This document shows positions 19,279-22,377 of a stretch of 22,377 nt of DNA, piece by piece. The stretch's first letter is position 1; every line of letters begins with the position of its first letter. The DNA lies in the IMG/VR virus record IMGVR_UViG_3300042565_000657, positions 1-22,377 of that record. One strand, written 5' to 3'. Made by a program: the position numbers and the translations under genes. This stretch comes from a virus. Under the pieces are notes generated by a model. It did no database searches. It saw only the letters and a program-made list of their open reading frames with translations, and was not told where the DNA came from.

Positions 19279-20037
19279 ATGGAAAACACTGAAGCAGTTG
19301 TAGCGGAACCAACCGCGCCGGAACAGGTAGCGACGCCCGCGCCTGAATCTGTAGCAGTATCGGCGGAAGAGCAGCAAAACACAGTCAAGACGTTCACTCA
19401 AGAAGAAGTGGACTCGATGATTGGCAAGCGTCTCGCAAGAGAGCGTAGGTCTTGGGAACGTGAGCGTCCGAAGGCGCCCGCAGCGCCCGCAGAACCTGTA
19501 TCGCAGGATAAGTTTGAGTCGGTCGAAGCGTACGCTGAAGCACTGGCCACGCAGAAAGCCGAACAGCTTCTCCAGCAACGGGAACTGGAGCGCCAGCAAG
19601 CAGCACTGGTTGAGTCGTACCACGAGAAAGAAGAACAGGCGCGGGATAAGTATGACGACTTCGAGCAAGTCGCCTACAACCCGAGTCTGAAGATCTCAAC
19701 CGTGATGGCTCAAACAATTCAGGCGTCAGAGATCGGCCCCGACATTGCGTATTTTCTCGGGTCCAATCCAAAAGAAGCTGATCGTATCTCGCGTCTATCG
19801 CCGTTCTTGCAGGCCAAAGAGATTGGGAAGATTGAGGCCAAAGTGGCCGCCAGTCCGCCCACCAAAAAACCATCCAGCGCTCCGGCGCCTATTCAGCCTG
19901 TTGCAGCACGCGCTTCTGGCGCACCGGCTTACGACACCACCGACCCGCGCTCAATCAAAGCAATGAGCACGAGCGACTGGATCGCAGCCGAGCGGCAACG
20001 ACAGATCAAGGCGTGGGAAGCGAAACACGGTAGGTAA
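19279..20037 (+). CDS. Scaffolding protein
   Basis: The 252-residue protein has the make-up of a capsid scaffold: an acidic, Pro/Ala/Glu-rich start (TEAVVAEPTAPEQVATPAPE), a central coiled coil (EEVDSMIGKRLARERRSWER, AEQLLQQRELERQQAALVES), and a Pro/Ala hinge (SPPTKKPSSAPAPIQPVAAR). A short basic helical end follows (STSDWIAAERQRQIKAWEAK), like the coat-binding tail of P22-type scaffolds. It is placed immediately before the coat protein gene. It would direct assembly of the prohead and leave before or during DNA filling. The start 19279 has only a weak GAG-type ribosome site. Confidence 0.85.
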   Translation: MENTEAVVAEPTAPEQVATPAPESVAVSAEEQQNTVKTFTQEEVDSMIGKRLARERRSWERERPKAPAAPAEPVSQDKFESVEAYAEALATQKAEQLLQQRELERQQAALVESYHEKEEQARDKYDDFEQVAYNPSLKISTVMAQTIQASEIGPDIAYFLGSNPKEADRISRLSPFLQAKEIGKIEAKVAASPPTKKPSSAPAPIQPVAARASGAPAYDTTDPRSIKAMSTSDWIAAERQRQIKAWEAKHGR

Positions 20038-20067
20038 TTTTTATCAACTTTAGGAGTTTGATAGATC

Positions 20068-20120
20068 ATGGCTAACAGTATTTTAACGATTGACATGATC
20101 ACCCGGAAAGCACTCGAGAT
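20068..20120 (+). CDS. Major coat protein, exon 1
   Basis: The first 53 nt of the coat gene encode MANSILTIDMITRKALEI, with a TAGGAG ribosome site at about 20050-20055. The phrase MANS.LT..MI.R.AL is the standard start of P22-type (gp5-like) coat proteins, which then continue with a LENNL-type segment. In the unspliced RNA the frame ends after ATT AAA at TAA 20125-20127. After removal of the intron (20121-20881), AT joins C of exon 2 to make an Ile codon. The last base of this exon is U, paired with G in P1, as group I splicing requires. Confidence 0.85.
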
Positions 20121-20881
20121 TAAATAATGGTCTCCTCTAGGGGAAACCCTAGTAGAAAAACTGTGTGAATTCGGTGGACGTCATGTAGAATGATTACATG
20201 AAAACACCGAGCCAAGCCAAAGATGAAACAAACCCCGACATCGACGCAGCAACCAAGCAACGCGACCAAAATCGCGAAGCTGCTGCTCGCTATCGGGAAC
20301 GCAACCGAGAAAAGCTCGCCCAGCGAATGCGCGATTGGCGGAAAGCAAATCGAGAAAAAGCTCGAGAGCATTCCCGTGAGTGGCGCAACCGGAAACTGGC
20401 AAACGCAAGTCCTGAAGAAGAAGCAGCAATCCGCGCTGCTGAATCTGCCAAGACAAAACGAAGCCAAGATCGGCGTAGAGACGAAGTGTTTGCCGCATAT
20501 GGCGGCTACAAATGCGTCTGCTGCGGAGAAGCTGAGCGAATGTTTTTGTCGATTGACCACATTGACAACAACGGCAACGTGGAACGAAAATCAGGTGCTT
20601 ACCGCAGTAGCGGCACCGCGTTCTACCTCTGGCTGTGCAAGAACAAGTTCCCTTCGGGGTATCAAGTTCTCTGCATGAATTGTCAAGTGGGCAAGCACAA
20701 AAACGGTGGCGTTTGTCCTCATCAGCGGAAGGTGTAACGACTATCCCGTAAGGGAGTACGGCCAAGCGGCCGGAAGCGCACAGCCCCTCGTAAGAGGGTG
20801 AAGAGATAGTCTGCTCTGCATGGTGACATGCAGCAGCCCGAAAGGGCGGTCAAGGCGTAGCGAACCTTGGCGAACACATGG
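20121..20881 (+). ncRNA. Group I self-splicing intron in the coat protein gene
   Basis: The 761-nt intron can be folded by eye. P1: exon GAGAU (20116-20120) with GUCUC (20130-20134), U·G at the splice site. P2: CUAGGG/CCCUAG with a GAAA loop (20137-20152). P3: CUGUGUG (20161-20167) with CGCACAG (20777-20783). P4: CGGUG/CACCG (20172-20176/20205-20209). P5: CAUGUA/UACAUG (20182-20187/20195-20200). P7: GACUAUC (20739-20745) with GAUAGUC (20805-20811). P7.1 and P7.2 (CCC/GGG, CGGCC/GGCCG, about 20745-20772) suggest class IA. P8: CCCUC/GAGGG (20785-20798). P9: CUGCAUG/CAUGCAG with GUGA (20816-20833). P9.1: GCCC/GGGC with GAAA (20836-20847). P9.2: CAAGG/CCUUG (20851-20869). The final base is G20881. 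Confidence 0.9.
20198..20737 (+). CDS. Intron-encoded HNH homing endonuclease
   Basis: This 179-residue protein lies wholly inside the group I intron, looped out of P6. The N-terminal part is a run of basic helical repeats (AAARYRERNREKLAQRMRDW, then RKANREKAREHSREWRNRKL) likely to grip DNA. The C-terminal HNH nuclease has CVCCGE (Cys106/Cys109), LSIDHIDNNGN (Asp120, His121, Asn125) and VLCMNCQVGKHKN (Cys159/Cys162). These fit two zinc-binding CxxC pairs around the catalytic His. It would cut intron-free coat genes to spread the intron. The ATG is the last triplet of P5, so translation and folding compete. The TAA ends 1 nt before P7. It is unrelated in layout to the NUMOD4/HNH gene at 3001. 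Confidence 0.9.
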   Translation: MKTPSQAKDETNPDIDAATKQRDQNREAAARYRERNREKLAQRMRDWRKANREKAREHSREWRNRKLANASPEEEAAIRAAESAKTKRSQDRRRDEVFAAYGGYKCVCCGEAERMFLSIDHIDNNGNVERKSGAYRSSGTAFYLWLCKNKFPSGYQVLCMNCQVGKHKNGGVCPHQRKV

Positions 20882-22031
20882 CCTTGAGAACAACCTGGTG
20901 ATCACCCGGACGGTTAACCGTCAGTACGACGACAGCTTTGCTGTCCAAGGCGCAAAAATCGGCTCCACGCTGCGTATCCGTCTGCCGGACCGCGCACTGG
21001 TGACCGACGGTGCTGCGCTGCAAGTTCAAGACGACAACGAGCAGTTCACCACTCTGACTGTTTCGAGCCAGAAGCACATCGGCGTGAACTTCACGACCGC
21101 TGAGCTGACCATGCAGCTCGATGATTTCGCAGAGCGTGTGCTAAAGCCTCGTATCAGTCAGCTTGCTTCCAGCATCGACGCTGACGTTGCCAACAGCTTC
21201 AAGAGCATCTACCAGTCGGTTGGCACCCCTGGCACCACGCCCGGAACCAGCCTGGTGCTGCTGCAAGGCCAACAGAAGCTGAACGAAGCCGCTGCGGTCA
21301 TGGCTCCCCGCTATGCCACCGTCAACCCGGCTGCAAACGCTGGCCTCGTCGAGGGCATGAAGGGTCTGTTCAATCCCACCAACACCATTAGCCGTCAGTT
21401 CAAGAATGGCCTGATGGGCGAGGGTGTTCTGGGCTTTGAAGAAGTCAGCATGTCGCAGTCGATCAAGCAGCACACCACCGGCACCCGCACGGGTTCGCAC
21501 ACGGTGACCAGCGCTGTGACGGCTCAAGGCTCAACCACGATCCTGATCACGGGCACTGGCACGCAGACGATCAAGCAAGGTGACGTGTTCACCGTTGCCA
21601 ACGTCTTTGCGGTCAACCCGCAGACTCGTGAGTCGACCGGCAGCCTGCAACAGTTCGTGGCCACTGCGGACGCAACCGCCACCGGCGGCGCGTACACGGT
21701 CAGCGTCAGCCCCGCGATGTACACCTCCGGCCATGCGCTTGCGACGATCGATGCGTTCCCGCAAGCCAGCGCTGTGGTGACCTTCTTGGGTAGCGCCAGC
21801 ACTCAGTACCCGCAAAACCTGATCTATCACAAAGATGCGATCACGTTTGCGACCGCTGACCTGCTGATGCCGCAAGGCGTAGACATGGCCTCGCGCCAGG
21901 TGCATAACGGCATCTCGATGCGTATCGTTCGCCAGTACGATATCAATAACGATCGACTGCCTTGTCGCATCGATGTATTGTACGGCTTCTCGGTCATCCG
22001 TCCGCAAATGGGCGTACGCCTCTGGGGCTAA
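20882..22031 (+). CDS. Major coat protein (P22-like, HK97 fold), exon 2
   Basis: After splicing the gene encodes 400 residues. Exon 2 begins with the last base of Ile18, then LENNLVITRTVNRQYDDSFA. It continues with AKIGSTLRIRLPDRA, LDDFAERVLKPRISQLASSI and ENSF-type spine helices. The segment HTVTSAVTAQGSTTILITGT through FVATADATATGGAYTVSVSP is a beta-rich insertion like the P22 coat I-domain. The end NNDRLPCRIDVLYGFSVIRP is the usual C-terminal P-domain strand. The protein builds the capsid shell with the scaffold. A frame open from ATG 20820 would add 21 intron-encoded residues and is not expected to be used. A strong terminator follows. Confidence 0.9.
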
Positions 22032-22040
22032 CGTCTAATA

Positions 22041-22077
22041 CGAGGCTAGTAGGGATCTACTAGCCTCGTTTCTATTT
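22041..22077 (+). terminator. Strong rho-independent terminator after the coat gene
   Basis: CGAGGCTAGTAG (22041-22052) pairs perfectly with CTACTAGCCTCG (22057-22068) around GGAT, followed by TTTCTATTT. This 12-bp stem ends the head-gene message, or attenuates it before the next gene. Confidence 0.85.
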
Positions 22078-22096
22078 AATTTGAAAGGATTAAATC

Positions 22097-22377
22097 ATGG
22101 CTCTTCCCAATGGTGCTGGTGGCTATCAAGTTGGTGATGGCAACCGCAACGAAAACGTTCTCGGCTACATGGCTGATCCGCTGTCGCAAACTGGTACCGC
22201 AACTCTGTCGGCTGCGCAAGTAACCGCCGGCATGCTGCTGGTTGGCTCTGGCGCGACTACTGCACAAACCTACACGCTGCCCGCAGCGTCGACGGTAGAT
22301 GCAATCGTCAGCAGCGCAGGGATCGGCAGCACGTTCGATCTTATCGTCGTCAACCTCGGCACCAGCTCTGGTACCGG
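22097..22377 (+). CDS. Virion-region protein, truncated by the window edge
   Basis: The frame opens at ATG 22097 after an AAGGA ribosome site and runs to the end without a stop, giving at least 93 residues. It begins MALPNGAGGYQVGDGNRNEN and contains QTGTATLSAAQVTAGMLLVG, TYTLPAASTVDAIVSSAG and FDLIVVNLGTSS. The strand pattern (TLSAAQV...GTFDLIVVN) is like that of beta-rich head decoration or fibre proteins and recalls the 144-residue gene at 16520. It is the first gene after the coat terminator. The C-terminus and the exact family cannot be seen. Confidence 0.75.
   Translation, partial: MALPNGAGGYQVGDGNRNENVLGYMADPLSQTGTATLSAAQVTAGMLLVGSGATTAQTYTLPAASTVDAIVSSAGIGSTFDLIVVNLGTSSGT

Noticed and set aside
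20820-20881. Independent start of the coat protein at ATG 20820
   Set aside because: The first 21 residues would be encoded by intron helices P9-P9.2, and the normal coat N-terminus is found in exon 1.

Overview
The window is about 22.4 kb of a tailed double-stranded DNA phage (Caudoviricetes), GC-rich and tightly packed, with many ATGA stop/start overlaps. The capsid genes are P22/podovirus-like: a 703-residue portal of the P22 gp1 type, a scaffold, and an HK97-fold coat protein with a P22-like inserted domain. Small proteins near the left end (sharing phrases such as EREACA, RARGEK, DWHGVADVAMDLRE and PLYTAP) are of a kind common in phages of proteobacteria, and a perfect E. coli-type LexA box also points to a beta- or gammaproteobacterial host. 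The host assignment is inference. No integrase, repressor, lysis or tail-machine gene is visible here, so lifestyle cannot be decided.

Layout. (1) 1-974, minus strand: small accessory proteins led by a VRR-NUC nuclease. (2) 990-8490, plus strand: DNA metabolism. A small protein is followed by a Cas4-like PD-(D/E)XK nuclease, an unrecognised 214-residue protein, a free-standing NUMOD4/HNH endonuclease, a structured untranslated stretch, a half-size cytosine-methyltransferase-like protein, a family A DNA polymerase with 3'-5' exonuclease, and a primase/SF3 helicase. (3) 8532-10235, minus strand: a converging operon with a cysteine-rich Gp88-like protein, small unknowns and two tiny membrane proteins of 28 and 20 residues, ending at a shared terminator. 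(4) 10340-10990: a repeat-dense control region with a consensus SOS box centred between inverted repeats, a TACCCCACGC motif array and a heptamer tandem repeat. (5) 10996-22377, plus strand: packaging and virion assembly, comprising terminase small and large subunits, three tiny basic or Ser/Gly-rich proteins, portal, a DUF5856-like protein, several small beta-rich virion proteins, a duplicated-domain adhesin-like protein, scaffold, coat protein, terminator, and a further virion gene running off the end.

The most notable feature is a 761-nt group I intron that interrupts the coat protein gene after codon position 2 of residue 18. It carries its own HNH homing-endonuclease gene. Nearly all helices (P1-P5, P7-P9.2) can be paired by eye, and removing the intron gives an uninterrupted 400-residue coat protein. 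Also notable are the SOS box with its symmetric flanking repeats, the structured RNA after the first HNH gene, and the two tiny membrane proteins. All functional names rest on motif recognition by eye; no database search was run.
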